Of a stretch of 63,890 nucleotides of DNA, positions 10,722 to 20,418 are shown one piece after another. The notes beneath the pieces were generated by a model. The model was not told where the DNA came from. It worked only from the letters and a program-made list of their open reading frames with translations, and did no database searches. Position numbers and translations under genes: made by a program. Each line of letters begins with the position of its first letter. Position 1 is the first letter of the stretch. The stretch comes from Ignavibacteria bacterium (GTDB lineage: Bacteria; Bacteroidota; Ignavibacteria; Kapaibacteriales; UBA4661): contig CANHDJ010000016.1 of assembly GCA_947459425.1 (NCBI GenBank), positions 1 to 63,890 of the forward strand. The letters are read 5' to 3'.

Positions 10722-11657
10722 TTATTTTTTTGTCTTACGAATGAGTTCCTCTACGTCCATTCCTTGTTGCTTGAGCATTCGGCGAAGCGGCTCATAGTCT
10801 TCGTTTCGGCAGGGCAGTAAACCTTCAATTCCATACATACCCGACATTGTTTTCCGACCTTCCGGCGTGTTGGCAAATTCCATGAGTGCGGATGCAATTT
10901 TGTCACGCATTTCACGGGGAAATCCTTGGCGAAACATAATTGGGTCATTGGCGATACGCTCGGTGAATCCAATATTTTTTAACTTGTCCTTGGCATCGGG
11001 ATATTGCTTGAGAACAAGAGCCACGGCATCTTGAATTTCACCGGTGTTCTTGTCGGGATCAGAGTAGTACGCCGCACCAGCATCAACACGACGCTGATAA
11101 ATCATCATCACGACATTGTCGTGGCGTTGTGCAAAAACTTCTTGCGCCGGAACAATACCAGCCTGTTGAAGTTGGGCTTTGGGCAAAATATATCCCGATG
11201 CCGATGCGGGATCAACAAAGGCAACCCGCTTTCCTTGTAATTGTGATAGAGAATCAATACCACTTTCCTTGTGAACAAGAAACTGTCCGCCATACGTCGT
11301 GTCACCATTACGGCGCACAATTTTTAGAACTGCCTCTGCACCGTATTTGCTATTTGCCAGAATATAGCTAAAGGTGTTCAAAAAGCCGATGTCTGCTTTG
11401 TTTGTGCCAAATGCTTCGACAGCGACAATATAGTTCGATGGAGTATAAATTGTGTACGAATAGCCTGTTTTTTCTTTTAGTATCGCAATCAGTTGATTGG
11501 TACTGTTGATAACCTTTCCTGCTTCTTGCGAGGGAACAAGCGCAATACGAATCGGGTTTTCCGCCGAACCAAATTCCCCCGTAGAAAAAAACTGCGTGAA
11601 GGATAATTTTCCCAAAAGGAGAAGAAGAATCGGAATGTAGATTTTTGCGTATTTCAT
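10722..11657 (-). CDS. PhnD-type phosphate/phosphonate ABC substrate-binding protein
   Basis: 311 residues with a signal-like N-terminus (about 1-22). The fold markers are those of the PhnD family: IRIALVPSQE at the start of the mature chain, YGGQFLVHKESGIDSLSQL, then GKRVAFVDPASASGYILPKA. It should bind a phosphonate, phosphite, phosphate or another oxyanion in the periplasm. No permease or ATPase gene of a matching ABC importer lies beside it, so it is an orphan binding protein here, possibly serving a transporter elsewhere or acting as a sensor. It is separated by 33 bases from the pRiA4b-like gene downstream and by 50 bases from hicA upstream. Confidence 0.85.
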   Translation of the reverse strand: MKYAKIYIPILLLLLGKLSFTQFFSTGEFGSAENPIRIALVPSQEAGKVINSTNQLIAILKEKTGYSYTIYTPSNYIVAVEAFGTNKADIGFLNTFSYILANSKYGAEAVLKIVRRNGDTTYGGQFLVHKESGIDSLSQLQGKRVAFVDPASASGYILPKAQLQQAGIVPAQEVFAQRHDNVVMMIYQRRVDAGAAYYSDPDKNTGEIQDAVALVLKQYPDAKDKLKNIGFTERIANDPIMFRQGFPREMRDKIASALMEFANTPEGRKTMSGMYGIEGLLPCRNEDYEPLRRMLKQQGMDVEELIRKTKK

Positions 11658-11707
11658 TGGATTGATTGTGGTCTGGTCGTATTGTAAAGCGCCAATCCAT
11701 CAGGGAT

Positions 11708-11929
11708 TTAGAGGCTATCAAATTCTGCTTCGCTTATTCCTGCCTGACGCAAGATGCTTTTCATCGTACCAATCGCTATTTCACTATGCTTCGGAACTGT
11801 TGCCGTCCATACACCGCGTTCTGTGCGTTTGACAAATTTGACGTGACTTCCTTTTTGATGCGACTCTGTGAAGCCTGCTTTTCTCAATTTGCTTGCAACA
11901 AGGCGAAATGACAAACCTCGAATCGGCAT
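11708..11929 (-). CDS. hicA: HicA-type mRNA interferase toxin
   Basis: 73 residues, the usual HicA length. It has the dsRNA-binding-like pattern of the family: a helix ending LRKAGF, then the GSHVKF motif with the catalytic His, and VPKHSEIAIGTMKSILRQAG near the C-terminus. Known HicA toxins cleave mRNA and are held in check by HicB. The start codon overlaps the stop of the upstream antitoxin gene as TAATG, so translation is coupled. The antitoxin-first order is common in chromosomal hicBA loci. Confidence 0.9.
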   Translation of the reverse strand: MPIRGLSFRLVASKLRKAGFTESHQKGSHVKFVKRTERGVWTATVPKHSEIAIGTMKSILRQAGISEAEFDSL

Positions 11930-12132
11930 TATACCTCCATTTCCACTTCTATTTGTTCGATTTTGGGCAGAATAGTTGCTTGTGGCTCCTCGAAATGCAG
12001 TTCAAGCGCCTCCTGTAAATTTGCTAAAGCCTCAGTCTCACTACGCCCTTGGCTGGCAACATCTACTTCTCGGCATTGAGCAACAAACCACTCGCCTTCA
12101 GAGACGATATGAGCGGTAAATGTACGTTTCAT
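11929..12132 (-). CDS. hicB: HicB-type antitoxin
   Basis: 67 residues when started at the ATG at 12132, which has a good GGAGA ribosome site eight bases upstream; an earlier in-frame ATG at 12186 lacks one. The sequence shows the HicB partial RNase H fold: FTAHIVSEGEWFVAQCREVDV, then SQGRSETEALANLQEALELHF. It is short and carries no evident C-terminal DNA-binding domain, so promoter control may rest on the complex or be absent. It should neutralise the downstream HicA. Confidence 0.9.
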   Translation of the reverse strand: MKRTFTAHIVSEGEWFVAQCREVDVASQGRSETEALANLQEALELHFEEPQATILPKIEQIEVEMEV

Positions 12133-12192
12133 TTGGTTTTCTCCAAGTACGACAAAACTATAAAAATCTTGTGGAATAGCGCACAATGACGC

Positions 12193-12993
12193 TCAATACG
12201 CATAAAACCCTTTCCCTGCGCGTTCGCCTATCCAGCCCCCAGCCGCATATTGCCGCATAAGACGACAAGCCCTGTAACGCTCTTGCTTGTATTCAGTAAA
12301 AAGCGCATCCAAGAGCATAACAACCGTATCTAAGCCGATAGAATCTGCCCATTCGAGCGGTCCTTTAGGGTAGTTTGTCCCAAGCCGCATTGCTTCGTCA
12401 ATCTCTGCCGCACTTGATACGCCTTCCATCACAGCAAACGCCCCTTCATTCGCCAGCATAGCGACGATGCGCGGTATGACAAAGCCAACTACATCCTCAA
12501 TTCGCTCCAAACGCAGCCCCAAGCCGCGTAAAAACTGCTCTGTCTGGAACAATGCTTCTTTCGACATCGAAAGCGACGACGTAAATTCAACGATTCCTGC
12601 GGGCGAAAATATGCCCGGAAGCAGATTCAATCGCGCCGTATTAGCAATGCCAAGCATTGAGGCAAGCTGGGTTGCGGTAAAATTTGGCGTAGCAGAAACA
12701 AGAGTCAGATTTGGGTATGCCATCATTGCTTCCACCAAAAACGTATTCGGCGTGGGCATCGGCAATAAAGCGCAATCAATCACTACGTGTGGTGGCGAGG
12801 GCGATGAAGCTATATCATCAAGGATATAATCAGCAAAGGGTGCGAGTTCTTCATCGTATTCGTCAGCAAAAATGTGAAAAGGAACATTCTTCTCTGCCAA
12901 AATTCCTGCTAAGGAGGCAGCACTGCGCTCGTCGTTCTCATCGGGTAAAAGGAAAACGACAGGTTGCGAGTCAGTTAGCTTAAAAATTGCCAC
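12193..12993 (-). CDS. 3-hydroxyacyl-CoA dehydrogenase-like protein, probably inactive as a dehydrogenase
   Basis: 266 residues. The C-terminal 100 residues match the 3HCDH helical domain: EDVVGFVIPRIVAML, NYPKGPLEWADSIGLD and the terminal GKGFYAY. The middle (SATPNFTATQLASML) aligns with the conserved serine stretch. However the normal HFFNP segment with the catalytic His reads NLLPG, the Asn of the usual GFVVNR reads Pro (GFVIPR), and the N-terminus lacks the GxGxxG dinucleotide loop. I therefore read it as a degenerate or repurposed member. It starts 25 bases after the large ABC gene ends and probably shares its transcript. Confidence 0.75.
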   Translation of the reverse strand: MAIFKLTDSQPVVFLLPDENDERSAASLAGILAEKNVPFHIFADEYDEELAPFADYILDDIASSPSPPHVVIDCALLPMPTPNTFLVEAMMAYPNLTLVSATPNFTATQLASMLGIANTARLNLLPGIFSPAGIVEFTSSLSMSKEALFQTEQFLRGLGLRLERIEDVVGFVIPRIVAMLANEGAFAVMEGVSSAAEIDEAMRLGTNYPKGPLEWADSIGLDTVVMLLDALFTEYKQERYRACRLMRQYAAGGWIGERAGKGFYAY

Positions 12994-13018
12994 GTTAGTA
13001 GCCTTTCATTGAGGGAGT

Positions 13019-16000
13019 TTATCGGCGTTGGAAAATTTTGGTCAGACGAAGCACCGCATCAAGCAGTCGCTCTCGCATACTGAGTAAGCCTAATGCCGCA
13101 AGAATCGCCGCAAAGGTAATGAGAATCAAGACAATAGAGTTATAGAAAATTGTCGGTATTCTTGTCGTTGAAAAGGGAATACGCTTTTCAGCAAGAAGCA
13201 TCGGATAATGGAATAGTCCTGCATCGTTTTTGTCCATCAGAGGCTTTCCCGTTGTGCTATCAACTCGGGCAAGCATAGCGCCGAATTTATCCTGAGCCTC
13301 CATTATTTGCCGATGAATTTCTTGGTTGCCATATTTGTCTTGGTATAAGAGTCGGTGCTGCTCTACGGCTGAGTCTAGCGTGTTTTTATTTTTTTCATAA
13401 TCATCAATTTTGCGTTGTGCTTCTTCGATAGTTCGGTTGACCTCGGCGAGTTTCGTATGCAGCGCGGGATTATTAACAGCGTTTGAGTCGGAGGCAATAA
13501 TAGCATCACGCTCTTTTGTTGCAGCATCGCGCACATCGTACACACTCAAAATACTCTTAGCAACAAGTTGTAACGCATCGTCTTTACCTTGAAAGCTATT
13601 GTAGGCATCCTGCATTGTCATCATCCCTTCATACGCCCAGCGTGCAGGAATAATCTGGCAAATCTCCGGTATTTCACGCTCTGGTTTGAATTTCAGATGC
13701 GCCATTTCGCTGTAAGGAATCAGCGCTCCACCAAAAATGATTTGTGGAATCAAAATAAGCGGAACAATGTTAAATGCTGCTTTAGAAGACAAATTCGGCA
13801 GCGCCGAAACCAGCAAACCAATGGCAACACCAACGACCGACACCAGCGTTAAAAATAGCAAATACGGTAAGAACAATTCTCGTAACTGCAAGACCGGAAA
13901 GGCGAAAGCAATAAAGAGCGCATTCTGCAATATTGAAAATACAACCAGCGTGATAAATTTTGATGCATAATAACTGACATTGCCAATATTCAACATTCGC
14001 TCCCGCAACAAAATTGCCGCATCCTTGATAATTTCGTCAATGCTGTTGGTAATTGCCAAAAATGTGGAAATGATAACTGCTAAGAAAATGAAGATAAGAA
14101 CGTTGTCATTTTGAAAAAAACTATACTCCACACCCAAATCTGCTACATGGCGCAAGATAAAACTCACAGCAAGCGCCAGCACAGGGGCTTCAAGAAAGGT
14201 AATAATCAGATTCGAGCGGTCACGAAATTTATTCGTGAAATTGCGCTTGAGCAAGGAGGTAAATTGCGCCCATTTTTCATTCCAAGAAAGCTGTTTTGGC
14301 GGCGGCAATGAAACGCGCTCACTATCCTCAATCGTCAGGCGATGTACGGAAGTACGGAAGTCCAAAAACTTTTCCTTCCAATACATCGGAGCATACTTCC
14401 GTTGCGAAAGCGGCACACCGTCAATATCGCGGAGCGGCTCTTCAAGTGTTTCCAAGAGCAAATCCGGCTCGACATTTTTGCAGACCGGGCATTCGACCAT
14501 TGCGGCGGCGGCTTCGGGATTGACAGGCGTTGCTGAGACGTGCGATTCTAACGAGTGCGTTTTGAAATATGCCAGCGCTGCCATGTTATCGCCAAAAAAT
14601 GCCGTTTTGCCGCCTTTATCAAGGAAAAGAATTTTGCTGAAGAGTTTGTAAATCTTTGAACTTGGCTGGTGAATAACGACAAAGACGATTTTACCTTTGA
14701 GCGTCAAGCGTTGCAAGAGTTCAATAATTTTTTCCGAATCTTTGGACGATAAGCCCGATGTGGGTTCATCAAGAAAATATACGTCCGCATCAGCAAGAAG
14801 TTCCAAGCCGATATTGACGCGCTTGCGCTGCCCACCGGAGAGTGTGCGTTGTGTAGGGCTTCCTGCTTTAATGTCACGCTTTTCAACGAGATCAATATCT
14901 ATAATCGTCTGCTCAACAAGCGCAGCGACCTCCTCGTCCGACATATCAGGATGACGCAGTTTTGCGTTATAGTAGAGATTTTCATAAACCGTTAAGTTCT
15001 CAAACAACAAGTCATCTTGCGGCACATAGCCCAGATAGTCTTTGAGCGCCTGATAGTCATGATGCAAATCGTAAGCATTGATTTCGATATTGCCATCGTT
15101 TGGCTTATTATAGCCATTGATAATGTTCAAAAGGGTCGATTTCCCACATCCTGAAGGTCCCATCACCGCAACAAGGTCGCCGTAATCAATTTCAAACGAA
15201 ACATCATCTAATGCCAAGGTATTATCTTGAAAGCAAAAACGAACACTACGGGCAATAAAATCTCGAAAACGAAATGGCTCTGAGCGCACAACGCCACCAA
15301 GAAACGAGCAGTGAAGCACTTGTTTGGCAATAAAAATATGACACTCTGCCGCAACAACCTCTGGCTTTTTCAGCGTCCTACCATTGTAGCCGATACGATG
15401 CGGACAGCCCGTCGGGTCAAGCGTATATTCACTCGAACCATCGGCATTCTCCTTGCGAGTAACACGAATTTGCCAGTGCTTGGAAATACCATCAGGAAAA
15501 ACAACATCGCAGCCGACATAATTCCCGATTGTACAGGTCACATTTTTGGGATTAAACGTAAAAACTTCGCTCTCTAAGCCGTATTGGAAGGCGAGTTTGC
15601 GCAAATTTATTGGGCAATTACCAATAAGAATGCTATCATTGAGGTTGACATATACTTGGGATTCAACCGCACGACCATTGATAACCAAAGCATTTGCCAG
15701 CTTTCCCAGATCGGAATCGGTCATTCCGAGTGGTGTGAGAATAATAAAGAGTTTGGTAAATTCAATAAGCAGCACATCGTCCATACTCGGCATTTGCGAA
15801 AGCACGAATTCCGTCATTTTACGCTCTTGATTGATACGACGAGAGACAAAAAGCGCAAAGCCAAGTAGGGTCTTGGTTTTGAGATGAAAATAATAGCTTA
15901 AATCCTCAAAGTTAATAGCATAATTGTCCACCGTAATGGCTTGATTATGCTGAATTTTCGTTGCATTGAGCAGATTACGCGACGTTTTTCCCGCAATCGG

Positions 16001-16624
16001 CACCCCACCAACTTTCACTTGGTGCTTATCATTTTTTTGGAGAATAATATAAATGCTGCGAATTTTGAATACTTCCACATCTAAAAGTGGGAAGGGTAGG
16101 ACGACATCGTATAACTGCGGATCATCGCCGATATGGATGGAAATAATTTCCGATTCTTTCGCAAGCGCCAAAGTTTCCGACGAAGGCAAGTCGTATATGC
16201 TTTCCACCTTGCAAATATCGGGGTCGGAAAGCCCAATCATCCGCCCGATACGTCGTGCGGTATCCCGTTCGACATCGTCCATGCTGTCGGAAGCGGCAAG
16301 TTCATAGACTTTCATCAGAATAAACACACGATTTTCGTAGGAGAAACCTGTACGAATCTGCGCTGCAGCCTGCTCTGCATCTATATTTTCCGACAAGAAA
16401 TGTTCAAACTGTTCGTAGAGATATTGCGCTACAGGCGCGTGATAAATCGAATCCAAATAATAGCGCACATAATCCCGCTCCGCTTGCGAAACATTACTGT
16501 CTGCTTTGGCAAGAAGGCTAAAAAGTTTGACGGTATTGATAAGAAGCGAGTTACCAAGCGTTTCTTTGAGCGCCGCCGATTGAGCGGTATCTTGGGCGTA
16601 ATGCGGTGCAATAGACATAGACAA
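13019..16624 (-). CDS. TerB-FHA-ABC-2 fusion transporter (ABCG-like half-transporter)
   Basis: 1201 residues. Residues about 20-150 form a TerB-like helical domain (KLFSLLAKADSNVSQAERDYV ... GRMIGLSDPD). About 160-460 is a beta-rich stretch; the part reading CTIGNYVGCDVVFPDGISKHW looks like an FHA domain. About 470-720 is the ATPase, with Walker A GPSGCGKST, signature LSGGQRKRVNIG and Walker B VYFLDEPTSGL. The remainder is an ABC-2 permease with at least six membrane helices and a long extracytoplasmic loop carrying coiled coil (about 1010-1150). Nucleotide-binding before membrane domain is the ABCG order. Substrate unknown; the FHA part suggests control by Ser/Thr phosphorylation. Confidence 0.88.
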   Translation of the reverse strand: MSMSIAPHYAQDTAQSAALKETLGNSLLINTVKLFSLLAKADSNVSQAERDYVRYYLDSIYHAPVAQYLYEQFEHFLSENIDAEQAAAQIRTGFSYENRVFILMKVYELAASDSMDDVERDTARRIGRMIGLSDPDICKVESIYDLPSSETLALAKESEIISIHIGDDPQLYDVVLPFPLLDVEVFKIRSIYIILQKNDKHQVKVGGVPIAGKTSRNLLNATKIQHNQAITVDNYAINFEDLSYYFHLKTKTLLGFALFVSRRINQERKMTEFVLSQMPSMDDVLLIEFTKLFIILTPLGMTDSDLGKLANALVINGRAVESQVYVNLNDSILIGNCPINLRKLAFQYGLESEVFTFNPKNVTCTIGNYVGCDVVFPDGISKHWQIRVTRKENADGSSEYTLDPTGCPHRIGYNGRTLKKPEVVAAECHIFIAKQVLHCSFLGGVVRSEPFRFRDFIARSVRFCFQDNTLALDDVSFEIDYGDLVAVMGPSGCGKSTLLNIINGYNKPNDGNIEINAYDLHHDYQALKDYLGYVPQDDLLFENLTVYENLYYNAKLRHPDMSDEEVAALVEQTIIDIDLVEKRDIKAGSPTQRTLSGGQRKRVNIGLELLADADVYFLDEPTSGLSSKDSEKIIELLQRLTLKGKIVFVVIHQPSSKIYKLFSKILFLDKGGKTAFFGDNMAALAYFKTHSLESHVSATPVNPEAAAAMVECPVCKNVEPDLLLETLEEPLRDIDGVPLSQRKYAPMYWKEKFLDFRTSVHRLTIEDSERVSLPPPKQLSWNEKWAQFTSLLKRNFTNKFRDRSNLIITFLEAPVLALAVSFILRHVADLGVEYSFFQNDNVLIFIFLAVIISTFLAITNSIDEIIKDAAILLRERMLNIGNVSYYASKFITLVVFSILQNALFIAFAFPVLQLRELFLPYLLFLTLVSVVGVAIGLLVSALPNLSSKAAFNIVPLILIPQIIFGGALIPYSEMAHLKFKPEREIPEICQIIPARWAYEGMMTMQDAYNSFQGKDDALQLVAKSILSVYDVRDAATKERDAIIASDSNAVNNPALHTKLAEVNRTIEEAQRKIDDYEKNKNTLDSAVEQHRLLYQDKYGNQEIHRQIMEAQDKFGAMLARVDSTTGKPLMDKNDAGLFHYPMLLAEKRIPFSTTRIPTIFYNSIVLILITFAAILAALGLLSMRERLLDAVLRLTKIFQRR

Positions 16625-16980
16625 CAGGGGACAGAGCGTTTGAAAAGCTACGAACTTTCAAGTATAAGGCACAAGCAGCACACAAACAAATTTCTTTTTC
16701 CGAATGATGAAAAAATATGGCAAAACACCACAGGTGCGCAGTATATACCGGAATCTTTGAGGTCTGCTGCCGGATGTAACTAAAATATTTTTCTAATGTG
16801 GTTAAATATATTAAATTTCAGCGTTTAAGAATCCAGCCAAGCCATTGTGACATCAGTATAGCAAAATATTGTTACCAGCAATAGCGTAAACAAACAGTTT
16901 AATCAAATAATAGAGACATTTTTGGACAGGGCTAAATCTTCAAAAATCAATACTTGTCATAACAGTTTTAGGACTCAACG
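16625..16980. other. Divergent intergenic region between the ABC fusion and the chemotaxis receptor
   Basis: 356 bases with no gene. The left end carries a candidate promoter for the ABC fusion. The rest is AT-rich, and I found neither a convincing Bacteroidota-type nor a sigma-28-type promoter for the receptor gene, which starts right after GACTCAACG without a clear ribosome site. Confidence 0.6.
16660..16691 (-). promoter_or_regulatory. Candidate promoter of the ABC fusion gene
   Basis: Read on the minus strand: TTTG, 20 bases, then TATACTTG, one mismatch from the Bacteroidota -7 consensus TAnnTTTG. The -7 element is 35 bases before the start codon of the ABC fusion. Confidence 0.45.
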
Positions 16981-18906
16981 ATGAAATTTTCCATTTTTAC
17001 GAAACTTCTCTTCGGCTTTGCATCGGCGCTGGTGCTGACGGCATTGATTGCCGGCATTGCTATTGTACGGCTTTCTGGCGTGACGGCAGTTGCTTCCAGC
17101 ATTATTACGGGACCGCAGGAAATCAAATATTTAGCACGAAAGGTAGAATCGCAATTACGCAAGGCGATTACCTACGAAAAGGAGTTCATGCTGACCCAAG
17201 ACCAGAAAAATGCCGAAAAATTTGCCAATTCCGCAAAAGAAGCAAGAGCTTTGGTGGATAAAATCGCAGAGATTTCCCGCGATACCGCGATACAAGCGCC
17301 TCTCAAACAGCTTGCCGGACGTGTTGACCAATATGCAAAGGGCTTTGGTGATATTTTAAGTGAAATTTATTTGAAGTCCGATGGCAACGAGCCATTTGCT
17401 GTTGTCATGCAACGCGACGCAAGTGTTCAAGCCGTTTATATAAAATACACCGATAATGCCCGTGCCGCTGAACAGCTTGCCAATGATATTGTGAAAATAG
17501 CCGAAGAAAAATCCGCCATGTCACTGCAAGACCTCACGGAGGCTGGTACGCAAGCGCGGACTGCGCTCTTCATCATCACAGTTTTGGCGCTGGGCGCGGG
17601 CATTGTCATTGCTTTTGTGTTAGCACGAATAATTTCCAAGCCTATTTCCGCCCTGAACGAAGCAGCAAAACAAGTTGCGGCAGGCAATAGCAACGTGACC
17701 TTGGATATTCGCACTCACGATGAATTAAGCGAGCTTGGCACATCGTTCAACTCTATGGTCAAAAGTATTAACGGAATGCTTGAAGAGGTGAATCAGTCCA
17801 ACGCCGATATTACCCGCGTTTTGGGCGAAGTGAACGTTGCCAAGCAAGAAACTGAGCGCTCAAAGCAATATTTGGAAAAGGAAGTTGCCGATTTGCTCTG
17901 GACGATTGACGCGCTTGCTGAAGGGGATTTTTCCCAAGATATTCGTTTGGGCAAAACCGAAGACGAGATTGCGAAACTCCGCTCACGGCTTCAGGCAATG
18001 ATCTTGAGTTTGCGCCATTTGATTGTACAAGTGCAGGAAACCGTGATGACGGTTGCCGATTCGACGGCACATATTAGTTCTGGTGCAGACCAGCTTTCAT
18101 CGGGTGTACAGAACCAAGCGCGGCAAACAGAGATGGTTTCTGCGGCGATGGACAATATGACCGACACTATCAGTGCTAATTCCCGCAATGCCGGTGAAAC
18201 GGCGACTGTTGCCGTGAAAAACGGTGAAATTGCCCGCCGAAGCAGTGAAATTGTTTCGCAAACAGTGGGCAAAATGAATGAAATCGCCCACGTCGTGCAG
18301 AAATCCGCAGAAACAATCGGGCAGCTTGGCGATTCCAGCGCACAAATCGGCGAAATCGTTTCGGTGATTACCGAAATTGCCGACCAAACCAATCTTTTAG
18401 CGCTGAATGCGGCGATTGAAGCGGCACGTGCCGGAGACCAAGGGCGCGGATTTGCGGTTGTTGCCGATGAAGTCCGCAAACTTGCCGAGCGCACACAAAA
18501 AGCCACAAAACAGATTTCGGGCATGATTGCGACGATTCAGCGCGAGTCATCGGGCGCAGTGGCAGCAATGCAACAAGGGAGTAATAAAGTCCGCGAAGGC
18601 ATTGATTTAGCAGAAAAAGCAGGGCAGGCGCTTCAGGAAGTCGTTAAAAGTTCGGAAAGTGTGCTGCAAATGGTACAACGCATCGCCGAAGCAAGCCGCG
18701 AACAGACCTCGACCAGCGAAAAAATTGCCAGCAACGTCGAGCAGATAGCGCTTGTTGCTTCACAGTCTGCCGAGGGCGTATCGGCGATCGCACAGACCTC
18801 CAATACACTTCAACGCCTGACCGAGCAGCTGGAATCCCGTATTGCACAATTCAAAGTTGATAAGACGCTTGAAGCAGCACCGGAGCAGCGTCGGTTGCGC
18901 TCTTAA
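16981..18906 (+). CDS. Methyl-accepting chemotaxis protein
   Basis: 641 residues, inner-membrane chemoreceptor. A first membrane helix (about 8-29) is followed by a periplasmic four-helix-bundle-like domain (about 30-190) and a second helix (about 196-218). A HAMP domain begins at [18 protein letters not shown], and a second HAMP-like unit ([18 protein letters not shown]) precedes the signalling domain. The conserved hairpin tip, [20 protein letters not shown], lies near residues 465-485 and should contact CheA and CheW. There is no C-terminal pentapeptide for CheR/CheB tethering. No other chemotaxis or motility gene is in the window, so the pathway it feeds is unknown. Confidence 0.95.
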   Translation: MKFSIFTKLLFGFASALVLTALIAGIAIVRLSGVTAVASSIITGPQEIKYLARKVESQLRKAITYEKEFMLTQDQKNAEKFANSAKEARALVDKIAEISRDTAIQAPLKQLAGRVDQYAKGFGDILSEIYLKSDGNEPFAVVMQRDASVQAVYIKYTDNARAAEQLANDIVKIAEEKSAMSLQDLTEAGTQARTALFIITVLALGAGIVIAFVLARIISKPISALNEAAKQVAAGNSNVTLDIRTHDELSELGTSFNSMVKSINGMLEEVNQSNADITRVLGEVNVAKQETERSKQYLEKEVADLLWTIDALAEGDFSQDIRLGKTEDEIAKLRSRLQAMILSLRHLIVQVQETVMTVADSTAHISSGADQLSSGVQNQARQTEMVSAAMDNMTDTISANSRNAGETATVAVKNGEIARRSSEIVSQTVGKMNEIAHVVQKSAETIGQLGDSSAQIGEIVSVITEIADQTNLLALNAAIEAARAGDQGRGFAVVADEVRKLAERTQKATKQISGMIATIQRESSGAVAAMQQGSNKVREGIDLAEKAGQALQEVVKSSESVLQMVQRIAEASREQTSTSEKIASNVEQIALVASQSAEGVSAIAQTSNTLQRLTEQLESRIAQFKVDKTLEAAPEQRRLRS

Positions 18907-18926
18907 AACCTCATCAAATCTATCTT

Positions 18927-18958
18927 CCCGTTCTACACTTTCCCAAGCGTAGAACGGG
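18927..18958. terminator. Hairpin between convergent genes
   Basis: A perfect 10-bp stem (CCCGTTCTAC with GTAGAACGGG) and 12-base loop lies 20 bases after the receptor gene and 28 bases after the end of the convergent DUF5103 gene. Only short T-runs flank it, so it may be a weak bidirectional terminator. Confidence 0.6.
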
Positions 18959-18986
18959 TTTATCGTCTGGATAAACAACAGCAAAC

Positions 18987-20411
18987 TCAGCGATTGCGCC
19001 GCGCCGTATTCATCGCCGACACGCCTAAAATAGCGTCGTAGCCGCCAAATTGCGGGTTGCGATAATAGAAAAACGCAAAAAATGTGTGACTGACCGAAAG
19101 GGAATTTCCTTCGCATTCTTCGTAATCGAAACGCTCAACAGTATTCTTTTCTTTGTTGAACTGCCCCGTTGCATACACGTAATTGTGCCGTCCCCGCCGA
19201 ACCCACTGCCGCAAGGTGTACTGAAAAAGCGTCGAATCGTACTGCATTTTCCACTCCGGCAGTATGCGCCAATCATTAAACGAACCCGTCACAACAATAT
19301 CCCGCGACGATGGAGCGCCCTCGCTGGCAAGTACAAACTCCATCAGCACATATTCATCTCTGCTTGCCGAAACGCCTTCGGTAATCATTGCTCCGTCGTC
19401 AGCCCGCATAAAGGACGTACCATTGCGCCGCAAATCAGCAAGGGCAAAGCGGAACGGAGCCGTCGCCGCCGGAAAGCGCATAGCATCTCGAATATCCAGC
19501 ACACGATACTCATTTTCAGCAGGGACAGACGCAATGCGAAAGCGCTTTTGCGCCGTCGAAAATCCCAGCACCGTTGACTTGGAAGAGCGGCTGTACAGCA
19601 CATCGGTACGGCTCTGTTCGGTGTTTTGTTGAATAATTATCGGCTCGTTCCAGCGCCAAGCGCGGTAGAGCGTGGCGGTGTGAAAATTTTCGTCTAAAAA
19701 CTGCGGTGGCGCTTTAATAGCGGCTTCAATCATATACGCCGCCGAACTTGTTCCACCAATGCGCGGGGCATAGCTGTCAATAATAATACTCATGGAGGCT
19801 TCTGCTTCCTCGTCAACAACGAAAAATCGTGCCTCGCCAAGCGGTGTTTTCATGTCGTCCATATCAAATATTTTCGCTTTCCAGTTGCCGGAAAACCGCA
19901 ACTGTACTTCGTTATTCGGCACGGTAAAGCGGGCGCGGTGCGTGAAATAGCGCGAAAAACTGTTTGCTTGCATCACCTGAATTTGTGTTATTCGCAAGGA
20001 TGGATCGTTAATAATCATATTCTTGTCCTCACGCCAAAGCGCATCGCAATGCACCAATGTCACAGCAAACGTCGGTTGCACAGGGCTTTGCACATCAACT
20101 TCAATCGTCACAAAACTGCTTCCCAGCACGTTAGAAGAACTGTTTGGCGGGGTTGTGCCTTGAGTAGCAGAAAAAATATTTTGTGCGGCACGAGTAATAA
20201 TTGGCGGAGCAGTTTCAACGCTTCCACCAAACACACGCACACCGCGCACAATCGGCTTTTCACTCACATTGCCGCCGCCTGAGCGTGCCGCCGCCGCGAG
20301 TGTTGCACACGCAGTCAGGAACGATGAAGATAAGACAAGGGCAGCAAAAAGAAAACCCGCACGGATGAAAAGACAAGGTTTCGTGCGGGTTGCAAATGAA
20401 GGATGCTTCAT
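18987..20411 (-). CDS. DUF5103 lipoprotein, type IX secretion plug-like
   Basis: 474 residues from the ATG at 20411; an upstream in-frame ATG at 20444 would run into proC. The N-terminus is a lipoprotein signal (FLTAC lipobox). The next 200 residues match the DUF5103 pattern: TLVHCDALWREDKNMIIND, then YFTHRARFTVPNNEVQLRFSG and WKAKIFD. In Bacteroidetes this family includes the plug protein that occludes the SprA translocon of type IX secretion. A second half (about 300-474) looks like a carbohydrate-binding or E-set fold (VVTGSFNDW). It starts 7 bases after the proC stop, so the two form an operon. No substrate with a type IX C-terminal signal was recognised in the window. Confidence 0.78.
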   Translation of the reverse strand: MKHPSFATRTKPCLFIRAGFLFAALVLSSSFLTACATLAAAARSGGGNVSEKPIVRGVRVFGGSVETAPPIITRAAQNIFSATQGTTPPNSSSNVLGSSFVTIEVDVQSPVQPTFAVTLVHCDALWREDKNMIINDPSLRITQIQVMQANSFSRYFTHRARFTVPNNEVQLRFSGNWKAKIFDMDDMKTPLGEARFFVVDEEAEASMSIIIDSYAPRIGGTSSAAYMIEAAIKAPPQFLDENFHTATLYRAWRWNEPIIIQQNTEQSRTDVLYSRSSKSTVLGFSTAQKRFRIASVPAENEYRVLDIRDAMRFPAATAPFRFALADLRRNGTSFMRADDGAMITEGVSASRDEYVLMEFVLASEGAPSSRDIVVTGSFNDWRILPEWKMQYDSTLFQYTLRQWVRRGRHNYVYATGQFNKEKNTVERFDYEECEGNSLSVSHTFFAFFYYRNPQFGGYDAILGVSAMNTARRNR

Positions 20412-20418
20412 AATCAGA

